DNA of 64,000 nucleotides from Pseudomonas sp. JM0905a (GTDB lineage: Bacteria; Pseudomonadota; Gammaproteobacteria; Pseudomonadales; Pseudomonadaceae). Where the stretch lies: positions 620,001 through 684,000 of the forward strand of contig NZ_JACXBU010000001.1 of assembly GCF_014700075.1 (NCBI RefSeq), written 5' to 3'. Positions 44,812-52,617 of this stretch are shown piece after piece. A program made the translations under genes and the position numbers. Numbering within the stretch: position 1 is the stretch's first letter; each line of letters opens with the position of its first letter. Under the pieces are notes generated by a model. The model ran no database searches and was not told where the DNA came from. It saw only the letters and a program-made list of their open reading frames with translations.

Positions 44812-46566
44812 ATGAGCGCGAACAGCCCGCAATGGGACGCAAGTTGCGACGTATTGGTGGTGGGTTCCGGGGCCGGCGCGCTGACCGCCGCGTTGAGGGC
44901 CCATGACCTCGGTTCGAAGGTGCTGGTGGTGGAGAAGAGCGATCTCTTCGGTGGCACCTCAGCCATCTCCGGCGGTGGTATCTGGATCCCCTGCAACCAC
45001 CGCATCGCCGCACTGGGCGGCGAGGATTCGGCCGACGAAGCGATCCGCTACATCCGCGCCGTGACCCACGACGAAATCGACGATGGCCGCATCGAGGCCT
45101 ACGTCGAACATGGCCGCCGCGTGGTCGAGTACCTGGAGGCGCATTCCCATGTGCGCTTCGAGGCTCAGTCGGCCTACGCCGACTACTACCCCGAAGTGGC
45201 GGGCGGTAAATCCGGCTATCGATCCATGGACCCGTTGCCGTTCGATGCCCGCCAACTGGGTGAAGAGTTCCGGCGCCTGCGCGAGCCATCTCCGGGCACC
45301 CTGATGATGGGCCGCATGACCATGACCATGAAGGAGGCCAGGGTGCTGCTTTGCCGGGGGCCCGGCTGGTTCGGCCTGACCCTGAAAGTGCTGTGGCGTT
45401 ATTGGCGCGACCTGGGCTGGCGCCTGCGCTCCAGGCGCGACCGTTTCCTAACCCTGGGCAATGCGCTGGTGGCCGCGCTGCGGTGCTCATTGCTGGACCG
45501 CAATGTGCCGATCGTCCTGAACTGCCGGCTGGAGCGCCTGGTGGAAGAGCGCGGCCGGGTCGTCGGTGCCGAACTGGTGCGCGACGGCCGTCCCTGGCGC
45601 GTCCAGGCCCAACGCGGGGTGGTGCTGGGTGCCGGCGGTTTCGAGCGCAATCAGCTCATGCGCACGCAATATCACCCGCAACCTTCGCGCAGCGATTGGA
45701 GCGCGACTCCGCCCTACAACACCGGAGACGCCATTCGGGCCGCTCAGGCCCTGGGTGCCGCCACCGCGCTAATGGGTCACAGCTGGTGGGCGCCGACCAC
45801 CCATGTGGAGGGTGAGGAAAAGCAGCGGGCGCTGTTCGTCGAACGCACCCTGCCTGGCTGCATCATGGTGAATTCTGCGGGCCAACGCTTCGTCAACGAG
45901 GCGGCGCCTTACACCGACATCGTCTACGCCATGTACGAGAACAACCGCGAGGGCGCCACCAGCGTGCCCTGCTGGCTGATCTTTGATGCCGAGTTCCGTC
46001 GCAAGTACCCCTGTGGCGCATTGCTGCCTGGCTACGCCATGCCCGACAGCCGCCTGCCCAAGCACCTGCACAGCTACTTCCACAAAGCCGACAGCATCGG
46101 CGAACTGGCCAGGTGCATCGGCGTCGATCCCGACGGCCTGCTGCGCACCCTGGACCGCTTCAATCCGATGGCCGAATCCGGCAAGGACCTGGATTTTCAC
46201 AAGGGGGATTCGGTATTCGACCGTTACTACGGTGATCCCGCGACCCAGCCCAACCCTTGCCTGGCACCGCTGGTCAAGGCGCCGTTCTACGCGGTGAGGG
46301 TGGATGCCGGTGACATCGGTACCAAGGGCGGCCTGCTCACTGACGTGCATGCCCGTGTGATGCGCGAGGACCGCACCCCCATCGCCGGCCTATACGCCAT
46401 CGGTAATACCGCCGCATCGATGATGGGACGCACCTATCCGGGGGCCGGCTCGACCATCGGCCCGGCGATGGTGTTCGGTTTCCGCGCGGCTGAAGACATC
46501 CACGGCGCAGAGGAAACCGTCGGAGCGAAACTCGCTACCCCGCAGGCCCAGAGTCTGCCCTCCTGA
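44812..46566 (+). CDS. FAD-dependent 3-ketosteroid delta-1-dehydrogenase-like enzyme (KstD family)
   Basis: A 584-aa flavoprotein. The N-terminal dinucleotide motif is DVLVVGSGAGALTAALRA (residues 13-30) with E41 for ribose binding, followed by the family hallmark GGTSAISGGGIWIPCN. The middle part has FVNEAAPYTDIVYAM, and the C-terminus GLYAIGNTAASMMGRTYPGAGSTIGPAMVFG, which holds the Tyr (Y542) and Gly (G546) expected of the KstD active site. It should introduce a double bond next to a ring ketone. It starts an operon with SDR 3, SDR 4 and an epimerase-like gene. ATG 44812 is supported by ribosome-binding site and box position. Confidence 0.9.
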   Translation: MSANSPQWDASCDVLVVGSGAGALTAALRAHDLGSKVLVVEKSDLFGGTSAISGGGIWIPCNHRIAALGGEDSADEAIRYIRAVTHDEIDDGRIEAYVEHGRRVVEYLEAHSHVRFEAQSAYADYYPEVAGGKSGYRSMDPLPFDARQLGEEFRRLREPSPGTLMMGRMTMTMKEARVLLCRGPGWFGLTLKVLWRYWRDLGWRLRSRRDRFLTLGNALVAALRCSLLDRNVPIVLNCRLERLVEERGRVVGAELVRDGRPWRVQAQRGVVLGAGGFERNQLMRTQYHPQPSRSDWSATPPYNTGDAIRAAQALGAATALMGHSWWAPTTHVEGEEKQRALFVERTLPGCIMVNSAGQRFVNEAAPYTDIVYAMYENNREGATSVPCWLIFDAEFRRKYPCGALLPGYAMPDSRLPKHLHSYFHKADSIGELARCIGVDPDGLLRTLDRFNPMAESGKDLDFHKGDSVFDRYYGDPATQPNPCLAPLVKAPFYAVRVDAGDIGTKGGLLTDVHARVMREDRTPIAGLYAIGNTAASMMGRTYPGAGSTIGPAMVFGFRAAEDIHGAEETVGAKLATPQAQSLPS

Positions 46567-46569
46567 GTC

Positions 46570-46590
46570 GAGGGGCGCCTTGCGCCCCTC
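46570..46590 (+). promoter_or_regulatory. Intercistronic hairpin between the KstD-like gene and SDR 3
   Basis: A perfect 9-bp stem GAGGGGCGC-CTT-GCGCCCCTC directly after the stop codon, without U-tract. It is likely an mRNA-stabilising or attenuating element. Confidence 0.6.
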
Positions 46591-46610
46591 GCTGGCGCAC
46601 TTGCACGAAG

Positions 46611-46618
46611 AACAACAA
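46611..46618 (+). promoter_or_regulatory. CA motif before SDR 3
   Basis: AACAACAA directly precedes the AGGGGA ribosome-binding site of ATG 46631. The leader string gaagaacaacaagggga nearly repeats that of the KstD-like gene. Confidence 0.55.
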
Positions 46619-46630
46619 GGGGACACTGCA

Positions 46631-47467
46631 ATGATCGATTTTTCGGGAAAGTCTGTGCTCGTCACGGGGGGCGGTGTGGGCATCGGTCGCGCCATTGTCG
46701 AGGCCTTTGCACGCGCTGGCGCGAACCTGGTGGTGGCGGAGCGCGACGCCGAGCGAGCGGCCGGCGTGCGTGACTGGCTGGCCTCCTGTGGCACCAATGC
46801 ACTGGTGATCGAAACCGACGTGCTGTGCACGGAACAGGTCGTCGCGCTGGCCGAACAGATCGATGCGCGTTTCGGCGGGCTCGATGTGCTGGTCAACAAC
46901 GTCGGCGACTCGCTGATGATCGCCAAGCGCTTCGACGCCTACAGCGATGAGGACATCGACCGGCTCTATGCCGTGAACCTGCAGCACATCTTCCGCGTCA
47001 CCCGCGCCATGCTGCCCCTGCTGCGCCGCAAGGGTGCGGGCGGCAGCATCATCAGCCTGTCGTCCATCGAGGCCTTTCGCGGTATTCCCAACTGCAGCGT
47101 CTACGCCGCCTTCAAGGCGGCCATCGGTGGGTTCACCAGGAGTCTGGCACTGGAGCTCGGTCCGGTGGGCATTCGCGTCAATCAGATTGCGCCGGAGTCG
47201 ACCGAAACACCGCAGTTGCCCATGTCCCTGATGATCGCGCCGGAACATCGCGAGCAGCTGCCGAACTGGATTCCCCTGGGCCGCTTCGGTCAACCCGAAG
47301 ACATGGCCGGCGCCGCGCTTTTTCTGGCCAGTCCGTTATCCAGCTGGGTGACCGGGACCACCCTGCACGTGGATGGCGGCGCCCTCGCCGCAGCCGGCTG
47401 GTATCGCGACCGGAAAGGTACCTGGACCAATGTGCCGGTGATCACCGGCAATGGTTTCAATTTCTAG
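46631..47467 (+). CDS. Short-chain dehydrogenase/reductase 3
   Basis: A 278-aa classical SDR with TGGGVGIG near residue 12, NNVG near residue 87, catalytic Ser (SLSSIEAF) and YAAFK. The C-terminus is about 20 residues longer than in FabG types (GWYRDRKGTWTNVPVITGNGFNF), a feature of some hydroxysteroid dehydrogenases and related enzymes. Second gene of the KstD-like operon. Confidence 0.9.
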   Translation: MIDFSGKSVLVTGGGVGIGRAIVEAFARAGANLVVAERDAERAAGVRDWLASCGTNALVIETDVLCTEQVVALAEQIDARFGGLDVLVNNVGDSLMIAKRFDAYSDEDIDRLYAVNLQHIFRVTRAMLPLLRRKGAGGSIISLSSIEAFRGIPNCSVYAAFKAAIGGFTRSLALELGPVGIRVNQIAPESTETPQLPMSLMIAPEHREQLPNWIPLGRFGQPEDMAGAALFLASPLSSWVTGTTLHVDGGALAAAGWYRDRKGTWTNVPVITGNGFNF

Positions 47468-47501
47468 AACAGCTTTGGCTGACCGCAACAAGGAATCCTG
47501 A

Positions 47502-48380
47502 ATGAACGCGAAGAACTCCAGAGTCGCCGTGGTCACTGGCGCCAGCCGGGGCGTCGGCAAGGGCATTGCCATCGCCTTGGGCGCTGCTGGCATGACCGTC
47601 TACCTGAGTGGCCGTTCGGCCACCCAGAGCACCAGCCAGCTGCGTGGCCAGACCCTGCCTGGCAGTCTGGCGGAAACCGCCGAAGCGGTGACCCGCGCCG
47701 GCGGCCGTGGCATCGCCGTGGCCTGCGACCACCGTGACGACGAACAGGTACGCGAACTCTTCGCCCGCGTCGAACGCGAGCAGAACCGCCTGGATCTACT
47801 GGTGAACAACGCCACCTACATCCATGAAAACCTGATTGATCCGGGCCCCTTCTGGCAGAAGCCATTGGAGATGGTGGACATCCTCGATATCGGCCTGCGC
47901 TCGTCTTATGTCGCCAGCTACCACGCCGCACCGCTGCTGGTGAAAAACGGCCACGGGCTGATCGCCTTCGTCTCCTCCTTCGGTGCCGGCTGCTACATGC
48001 ACGGTCCCGCTTACGGTGCGCAGAAGGCTGGCGTCGACAAGTTCGCCGCCGACATGGCCATCGACCTTGAAGGTACCGGTGTCGCTGCCGTCTCCCTGTG
48101 GCTTGGCCCGCAGCGCACCGAGCGCACTGCCATCGCGGGCGCCGAGCGTGCTGATCAGTACGAGGAGTTTCTCGCTATGGCGGAGACCCCGGAGTTCAAC
48201 GGCCGCGTGATCAACGCCCTGCTGAACGACCCGAATCTCCAGGCACTGTCCGGCCAGACCCTGATCACCGCCGAAGTGGCGCCGGGCTACGGCATAACGG
48301 AAGACGCCGGACGTCAGCCGCCGTCCTACCGCGAGATGCTCGGCGCGCCCCGCGTGCAGCATCCGGCACGGGTCATCTGA
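47502..48380 (+). CDS. Short-chain dehydrogenase/reductase 4 (DHRS1-like)
   Basis: A 292-aa SDR with TGASRGVG near residue 13, NNA near residue 101, catalytic Ser (VSSFGAGC) and YGAQK. The insert after the cofactor loop (SGRSATQSTSQLRGQTLPGSLAETAEAVTRAGGRGIAVACDHRDD) matches the DHRS1-like subgroup. It follows SDR 3 by 34 bp. A 7-bp GC hairpin (48391-48407) lies between it and the next gene. Confidence 0.88.
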   Translation: MNAKNSRVAVVTGASRGVGKGIAIALGAAGMTVYLSGRSATQSTSQLRGQTLPGSLAETAEAVTRAGGRGIAVACDHRDDEQVRELFARVEREQNRLDLLVNNATYIHENLIDPGPFWQKPLEMVDILDIGLRSSYVASYHAAPLLVKNGHGLIAFVSSFGAGCYMHGPAYGAQKAGVDKFAADMAIDLEGTGVAAVSLWLGPQRTERTAIAGAERADQYEEFLAMAETPEFNGRVINALLNDPNLQALSGQTLITAEVAPGYGITEDAGRQPPSYREMLGAPRVQHPARVI

Positions 48381-48451
48381 GTTTTCCCCCGCGCCCTGCG
48401 AGGGCGCCCGAAACCAGGGCCGGCAAGGCCCACAGCAGGAGCGATCAATTG

Positions 48452-49357
48452 ATGAAAATTCTCGTGATAGGCGGTACCGGACTGATTGGAGGACACGCGG
48501 CGCTTTACCTTGTGGACCACGGCCATGACGTGACGATCGCCGGCCGCAAACCGGCTGCCCCGGGCAGCGCACTGGCCAAGCTGAAACAACTGCAGGGTGA
48601 CTATGTTGCCGGCACCTTCACCCGCGACGACCTGGCCGGTTACGACGCGCTGGTGTTCGCCGCCGGTAGCGATATCCGCCATGCCCCTCAGGATGGTGAC
48701 CTCGACGCTCATTGGCAGCGCGCCAATGTCGAAGCCATTCCGCGTTTCTTCGAACTGGCTCGTAGCGCCGGTATCAAGCAGGCGGTGCTGGTGGGCAGCT
48801 TCTACCCGCAGGTGGCCCCGGAGCTGATCGACCGCATTCCCTACGTGCGTTCGCGCCACCTGTCCGACCAGGGCGTGCGTGCGCTTTCGGCCCCCGATTT
48901 CAAGGTGTGCAGCGTCAACGCGCCCTTCGTGGTGGGGGCGGTACCGGGCCTGAAGGTCGAGATGTTCGAAGCCTACACCCGCTACGCCGAAGGCAAGTTC
49001 GCCCCGCTGCCATTCTTCGGCCCGGCCGGCGGCAGCAACTTCATTTCCACCCGCTCCCTGTCCCAGGCGGTACTCGGTGCGCTGCTGCACGGCGAGTCGG
49101 GCAAGGCCTATCTGGTGGGGGATGAAAATCTCAGCTTCGCTGACTACTTCAAGGCCTTTCTGCGCGCTGTCGGCAACGATGCCGACGTCCCTTCGCTGGA
49201 CCAGGAGCACCCGCTGCTGCCAGACATGGCGATCTATACCGGGCGTGGCAACACCGTTCGCTACGAACCGGATGCCGTCGAATCCGCACTGCTGGGGTAT
49301 GTACGCAACGACATCCAGCGGGCGGTGAACGAGGTGGTGGCGCAATATCGGGGATAA
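48452..49357 (+). CDS. NAD-dependent epimerase/dehydratase-like protein (extended or atypical SDR)
   Basis: A 301-aa Rossmann-fold protein with GGTGLIGGHAALYLVDHGHDVTIAGRKP at the N-terminus (GxxGxxG). It lacks a clear YxxxK; the region VLVGSFYPQVAPELIDRIPYVRSR stands in its place. It may be an isomerase, a reductase, or an NmrA-like redox sensor. I choose ATG 48452; a TTG three bases upstream is also possible. CAGGAG is the ribosome-binding site. Last gene of the KstD-like operon. Confidence 0.8.
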   Translation: MKILVIGGTGLIGGHAALYLVDHGHDVTIAGRKPAAPGSALAKLKQLQGDYVAGTFTRDDLAGYDALVFAAGSDIRHAPQDGDLDAHWQRANVEAIPRFFELARSAGIKQAVLVGSFYPQVAPELIDRIPYVRSRHLSDQGVRALSAPDFKVCSVNAPFVVGAVPGLKVEMFEAYTRYAEGKFAPLPFFGPAGGSNFISTRSLSQAVLGALLHGESGKAYLVGDENLSFADYFKAFLRAVGNDADVPSLDQEHPLLPDMAIYTGRGNTVRYEPDAVESALLGYVRNDIQRAVNEVVAQYRG

Positions 49358-49395
49358 GGGTGCCTGGCAGGCCTTGGGCCTGCCTTCGCAAAACC

Positions 49396-49426
49396 AAAAG
49401 GCCCGCACTGAGTGCGGGCCTTTTCT
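49396..49426. terminator. Bidirectional terminator between the KstD-like operon and the SDR 5 operon
   Basis: Long complementary arms AAAAGGCCCGCACT (49396-49409) and AGTGCGGGCCTTTT (49411-49424), with runs of T on either strand, between convergent genes. Confidence 0.92.
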
Positions 49427-49441
49427 TTGCACTGGCATTGC

Positions 49442-50218
49442 TCAGATCGGCGAGCCCGGCAGGCCGGGATAGTAGGAACCGGCCGCCACGCCGCCATCCA
49501 CTGACAGTTCGCTGCCGTTGCAGTAGCTGGCTTCGTCGCTGGCGAGGAACAACGTGGCGCGGGCGATCTCCTCGGGCGCGCCGATACGTTGCTGCGGCAC
49601 GGTGCGGTACTGCGGGGCCAGCTTATCGCGTGAGGCACCCGTGGGGTTGGACATCACGGTATCGACGCCACCGGGATGAACCGAATTGACCCGTACCCCA
49701 TGCGGGCCGAGTTCCAGCGCGGCGACCTTGGTCAGGCCGCGTACGCCCCACTTGCTGGATACATAGGCCGCGAGGGCGTTGACCCCGCGCAGGCCGTCCA
49801 CCGACGAAATGTTGACGATGGCACCGGCGCGCTGTTCGCGCATGATCGGCGCCACGCTGCGAATGCCGAGGAAGGTGCCGGTGAGGTTGACCGACAGGGC
49901 GCGCTCGAACTGCGCCTGGGTCAATTCTTCGATGGCGCCGAATACCAGTACGGCGGCGTTGTTCACCAGCACGTCGATGCGGCCGTAGCGCTCCACGGTT
50001 TCGTGAATCAGCTGTTGCCAGCCGTCCTCCTTGCTGACATCCAGGCGGCGGAAGCTGGCTGCCTCGCCCAGTTCCGCCGCCAGTGCGCGACCTTCGTCTT
50101 CCAGCAGGTCGGCGATGACCACGGTGGCGCCTTGCTCGACGAACAGCCGCGAGGTGTGCGCTCCCATGCCGCGCGCGCCGCCGGTAATGATGGCGATTTT
50201 GTTTGCCAGACGTTGCAT
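49442..50218 (-). CDS. Short-chain dehydrogenase/reductase 5 (hydroxysteroid dehydrogenase-like)
   Basis: A 258-aa classical SDR from ATG 50218, which has AAAGGAG upstream. Motifs are TGGARGMG near residue 12, D in VVIADLLEDEG (NAD preference), NNAA, Ser (NISSVDGLRG) and YVSSK. Overall it resembles 3-alpha/20-beta-hydroxysteroid dehydrogenases. It is the last gene of the minus-strand NTF2-SDR operon, 11 bp after SDR 6. Confidence 0.9.
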   Translation of the reverse strand: MQRLANKIAIITGGARGMGAHTSRLFVEQGATVVIADLLEDEGRALAAELGEAASFRRLDVSKEDGWQQLIHETVERYGRIDVLVNNAAVLVFGAIEELTQAQFERALSVNLTGTFLGIRSVAPIMREQRAGAIVNISSVDGLRGVNALAAYVSSKWGVRGLTKVAALELGPHGVRVNSVHPGGVDTVMSNPTGASRDKLAPQYRTVPQQRIGAPEEIARATLFLASDEASYCNGSELSVDGGVAAGSYYPGLPGSPI

Positions 50219-50229
50219 GACTTTCTCCT

Positions 50230-50985
50230 TTAGCCCCAATAAGCCTGGCCGCCATCCAGCGGGATGGTGGCGCCGGTCAGGTATCGGGCGTTGTCGCTGA
50301 CCAGGAAGGCCACGGTGCGGCCGATGTCGTGTTCACAATCTCCAACCCGGCGCAGGGGAATGCTGCTGAAAAAGGCTTGCGCTTCTACCGGGTTGGCTTC
50401 GATCCAGCCGCGCAGGCCGGGGGAAAGGGCATGGGGAGCGATGACGTTGACGCGTATGCCATCCACACCCCATTCGCAGGCAGCCCCGCGGCTCAGGGAG
50501 CGGATGGCTTCCTTGGTTGCGGCATAGTGGCCATAGCCCGATGCGTCCCAACGCACGGCGGCGGAGGAGGCCAAGTTGACCACGGCGCCATCGCCCTTGA
50601 GGTACGGGTAGCAGGCGCGCATCAGGCGCAGTGTGGCCATTGGGCCTGAGTCGATGCCTTTCATGAAGGCCTCGTCCGTTACCTCGAGAATGCTTCCCAG
50701 CGGCACGATGTGGGCGTTGTTGATCAGGATGTTGAGACCACCGAAGGTCTCCACCACTTCGGCAACGCAGTGATCGATGTCCGCCGGATCCATCACGTCG
50801 CATTCGACCGCCAGGGCGGTACCGCCCCGGCGGCGGATTTCGGCACACGTCTCTTCCAGCGTGGCGCGGGTGCGGCCGGCTACGGCGACCTTGGCACCCT
50901 CGGCGGCCAGTGAATAGGCGATACCCTGGCCAACGCCCTGGCCGCCTCCGGTCACCAGGGCGACCTTGCCTTGCAGCATGCTCAT
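50230..50985 (-). CDS. Short-chain dehydrogenase/reductase 6
   Basis: A 251-aa classical SDR: TGGGQGVG near residue 12, R in AVAGRTR (NADP preference likely), NNAH, Ser (NLASSAAVRW) and YAATK. Second-to-last gene of the minus operon, 26 bp downstream of SDR 7. GAGGAG ribosome-binding site. Confidence 0.9.
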   Translation of the reverse strand: MSMLQGKVALVTGGGQGVGQGIAYSLAAEGAKVAVAGRTRATLEETCAEIRRRGGTALAVECDVMDPADIDHCVAEVVETFGGLNILINNAHIVPLGSILEVTDEAFMKGIDSGPMATLRLMRACYPYLKGDGAVVNLASSAAVRWDASGYGHYAATKEAIRSLSRGAACEWGVDGIRVNVIAPHALSPGLRGWIEANPVEAQAFFSSIPLRRVGDCEHDIGRTVAFLVSDNARYLTGATIPLDGGQAYWG

Positions 50986-51011
50986 GCTTGTTTACTCCTC
51001 AAACAGTTGGA

Positions 51012-51776
51012 TTAGCCGGCGATGCCGGAGATGGTCTGTGCGTTGTCGATGCGCAGTTCGGCACCGTTGACGAAGCGCGATTCGTCCGAAGCGAGGAACA
51101 GCACCAGGTTGGCCACGTCTTCGGGCATGCACATGCGCGCCATGGGGTTGTCGCCGATGCCCAGGGCCACCGGATCGAGATTGGGCACCAGCGACTGGGT
51201 CATGGGCGTCCAGATGCCGTCGGGGTGAATGGAGTTGCAGCGGATGCGATAGCCGCTGTTCTTGCAGTGCATCGCCACGTTGCGAGTCAGGGCGGTGACG
51301 GCACCCTTGGAGCCGGTGTAGGCGCACATGGGAGGCAGGCCGCCAAGGGCGGCGACCGAAGACATCATGATGATCGAGCCACCGGTGGCGTTGTGTTTCA
51401 TCGCCTCGATGGCGTACTTGCAGCCGAGGAAATAACCGTCGGCGTTCACCCGCATCACGGTGCGCCATTGCGCCAGGCTGGCCTCTTCGATGGTGCCAAT
51501 GGGGCAGATGGCGGCGTTGTTGACCAGCACATCGAGGCGGCCGAAGGTCGCCAGGGTCTGCTCGATGGCCCGCTGCCAATGCGCTTCCTCGGCGACATCG
51601 AGTTCGATGAACAGGGCGGCGGCGCCGATCTCGGCGGCCAGGGCGGCTCCGGTCTCGCAGTCGATGTCCGCCAGCACTACACGGGCACCTTCGGCAGCCA
51701 GCAGGAGGGCATCGGCCTTGCCGACGCCGCTGGCTGCGCCGGTGATCAGGACAACCTTGTCTTGCACACGTTTCAT
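51012..51776 (-). CDS. Short-chain dehydrogenase/reductase 7
   Basis: A 254-aa classical SDR: TGAASGVG near residue 12, D in VVLADIDCETG (NAD preference), NNAA, Ser (MMSSVAALGG) and YTGSK. Similar in style to 3-beta/17-beta-hydroxysteroid dehydrogenases. Its ATG overlaps the stop of the upstream SDR remnant by 4 bp, so translation is coupled. Confidence 0.9.
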   Translation of the reverse strand: MKRVQDKVVLITGAASGVGKADALLLAAEGARVVLADIDCETGAALAAEIGAAALFIELDVAEEAHWQRAIEQTLATFGRLDVLVNNAAICPIGTIEEASLAQWRTVMRVNADGYFLGCKYAIEAMKHNATGGSIIMMSSVAALGGLPPMCAYTGSKGAVTALTRNVAMHCKNSGYRIRCNSIHPDGIWTPMTQSLVPNLDPVALGIGDNPMARMCMPEDVANLVLFLASDESRFVNGAELRIDNAQTISGIAG

Positions 51777-52015
51777 TCAGCTCTCCTCAAGGGGGACCGG
51801 CCGGCCAGGGCGTCCTGCATGGCCTCTGCGCCGTACAGGGTTGCCACCAGCTCGTCCAGGTGGGGATTGCGGCGCAATTCGTTGCGGGGCGCCTCAAGCG
51901 CCTCGGTGCGCCGGCCCAGCAGCACGCTGGCACCATCCCTGACCAGCGCCAGGGCACTGGCCCGGGCCAGGGCGCCGGTGATCAGTGCGCTCTTGCCGCT
52001 CAGCGCCCCGGTCAT
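51773..52015 (-). pseudogene. Truncated SDR remnant retained in the operon
   Basis: An 80-aa frame beginning MTGALSGKSALITGALARASALALVRDGASVLLGRRTEALEA. This is the first beta-alpha-beta of an SDR in which the glycine-rich loop is shortened (ITG-ALARAS where TGxxxGIGRAS is expected), and the rest of the enzyme, including NNAG and YxxxK, is absent. Its start overlaps the NTF2-like stop (52012) and its stop overlaps the SDR 7 start (51776), both by 4 bp. It looks like a decayed gene kept as a coupling linker, but a functional small protein cannot be excluded. Confidence 0.6.
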
Positions 52016-52437
52016 TGGGCGGGCCCTTGCAACGGCAGGTCCTGGCTCCAATCCAACAGCAGTTCACGCCGGGTGAAGTGCCATAAACCGTCGATGCACG
52101 CGAAGCGATCCAGGTAGCGAATACCCCAGTCCAGCTTTCGCGTGAGGCCATCGGCTTCATACAGGTGGTTGGCGACGCAGTAGGTTTCCGCGTTTGCCTC
52201 CAGTTCGTCGAATTCGGCCAGGTGGTTGTGGACGTGGTGCTGGGTCAGGTTGAAGCGACCCAGCCCGTTCATCCCAGCGACGATCGCGTCGACGCCGTCG
52301 AAGCTGAAGCCGGGGCCTTTGAGTACTGCATCGGGTGTGAACAGGCGGGCCAGTGCCTGCCAGTCCCGTTTATCCACCGCCTGTGCATAACGACAGACGA
52401 GTTCATAGAGCGCTTGCTTGTGCGATGCCTCGGACAT
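52012..52437 (-). CDS. NTF2/SnoaL-like protein 1
   Basis: A 141-aa small alpha+beta barrel protein of the SnoaL/NTF2 superfamily (ALYELVCRYAQAVDKRDWQALARLFTPDAVLKGPGFSFDGVDAIVAGMNG, then HHVHNHLAEFDELEANAETYCVANH). This fold includes ketosteroid isomerase, bile-acid 7-alpha-dehydratase BaiE and dehydratases of polyketide rings. It is the first gene of the minus operon, with AAGGAGG before ATG 52437 and box E1 upstream. Role: isomerisation or dehydration of the ring system is inferred. Confidence 0.85.
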   Translation of the reverse strand: MSEASHKQALYELVCRYAQAVDKRDWQALARLFTPDAVLKGPGFSFDGVDAIVAGMNGLGRFNLTQHHVHNHLAEFDELEANAETYCVANHLYEADGLTRKLDWGIRYLDRFACIDGLWHFTRRELLLDWSQDLPLQGPAQ

Positions 52438-52507
52438 GCCATGAGCCTCCTTGTTTGGCCTGCGCAGTTGCAGGTGCGGGGAAACTCGCATCGGCGGGGC
52501 AGGGGGG

Positions 52508-52527
52508 CATCGGCCGATCGGACTATT
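52508..52527 (-). promoter_or_regulatory. Island box E1 (serves the NTF2-SDR operon)
   Basis: Reading towards the minus-strand operon: AATAGTC-CGATCG-GCCGATG, 71 bp from ATG 52437. One base differs from the GACGATG half. Confidence 0.55.
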
Positions 52528-52543
52528 GGCCATCGTGCCGGGC

Positions 52544-52563
52544 GCTAGTCCCCTCGGACGATG
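52544..52563 (+). promoter_or_regulatory. Island box E2 (serves NTF2-like gene 2)
   Basis: GCTAGTC-CCCTCG-GACGATG, ending 55 bp before ATG 52618. E1 and E2 are divergent copies 36 bp apart. Confidence 0.6.
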
Positions 52564-52617
52564 AGGAGGAGGGCAGCGCCGGCTAGGTTGGGCGCTCCCT
52601 TACATGGAGCAGCAGAG

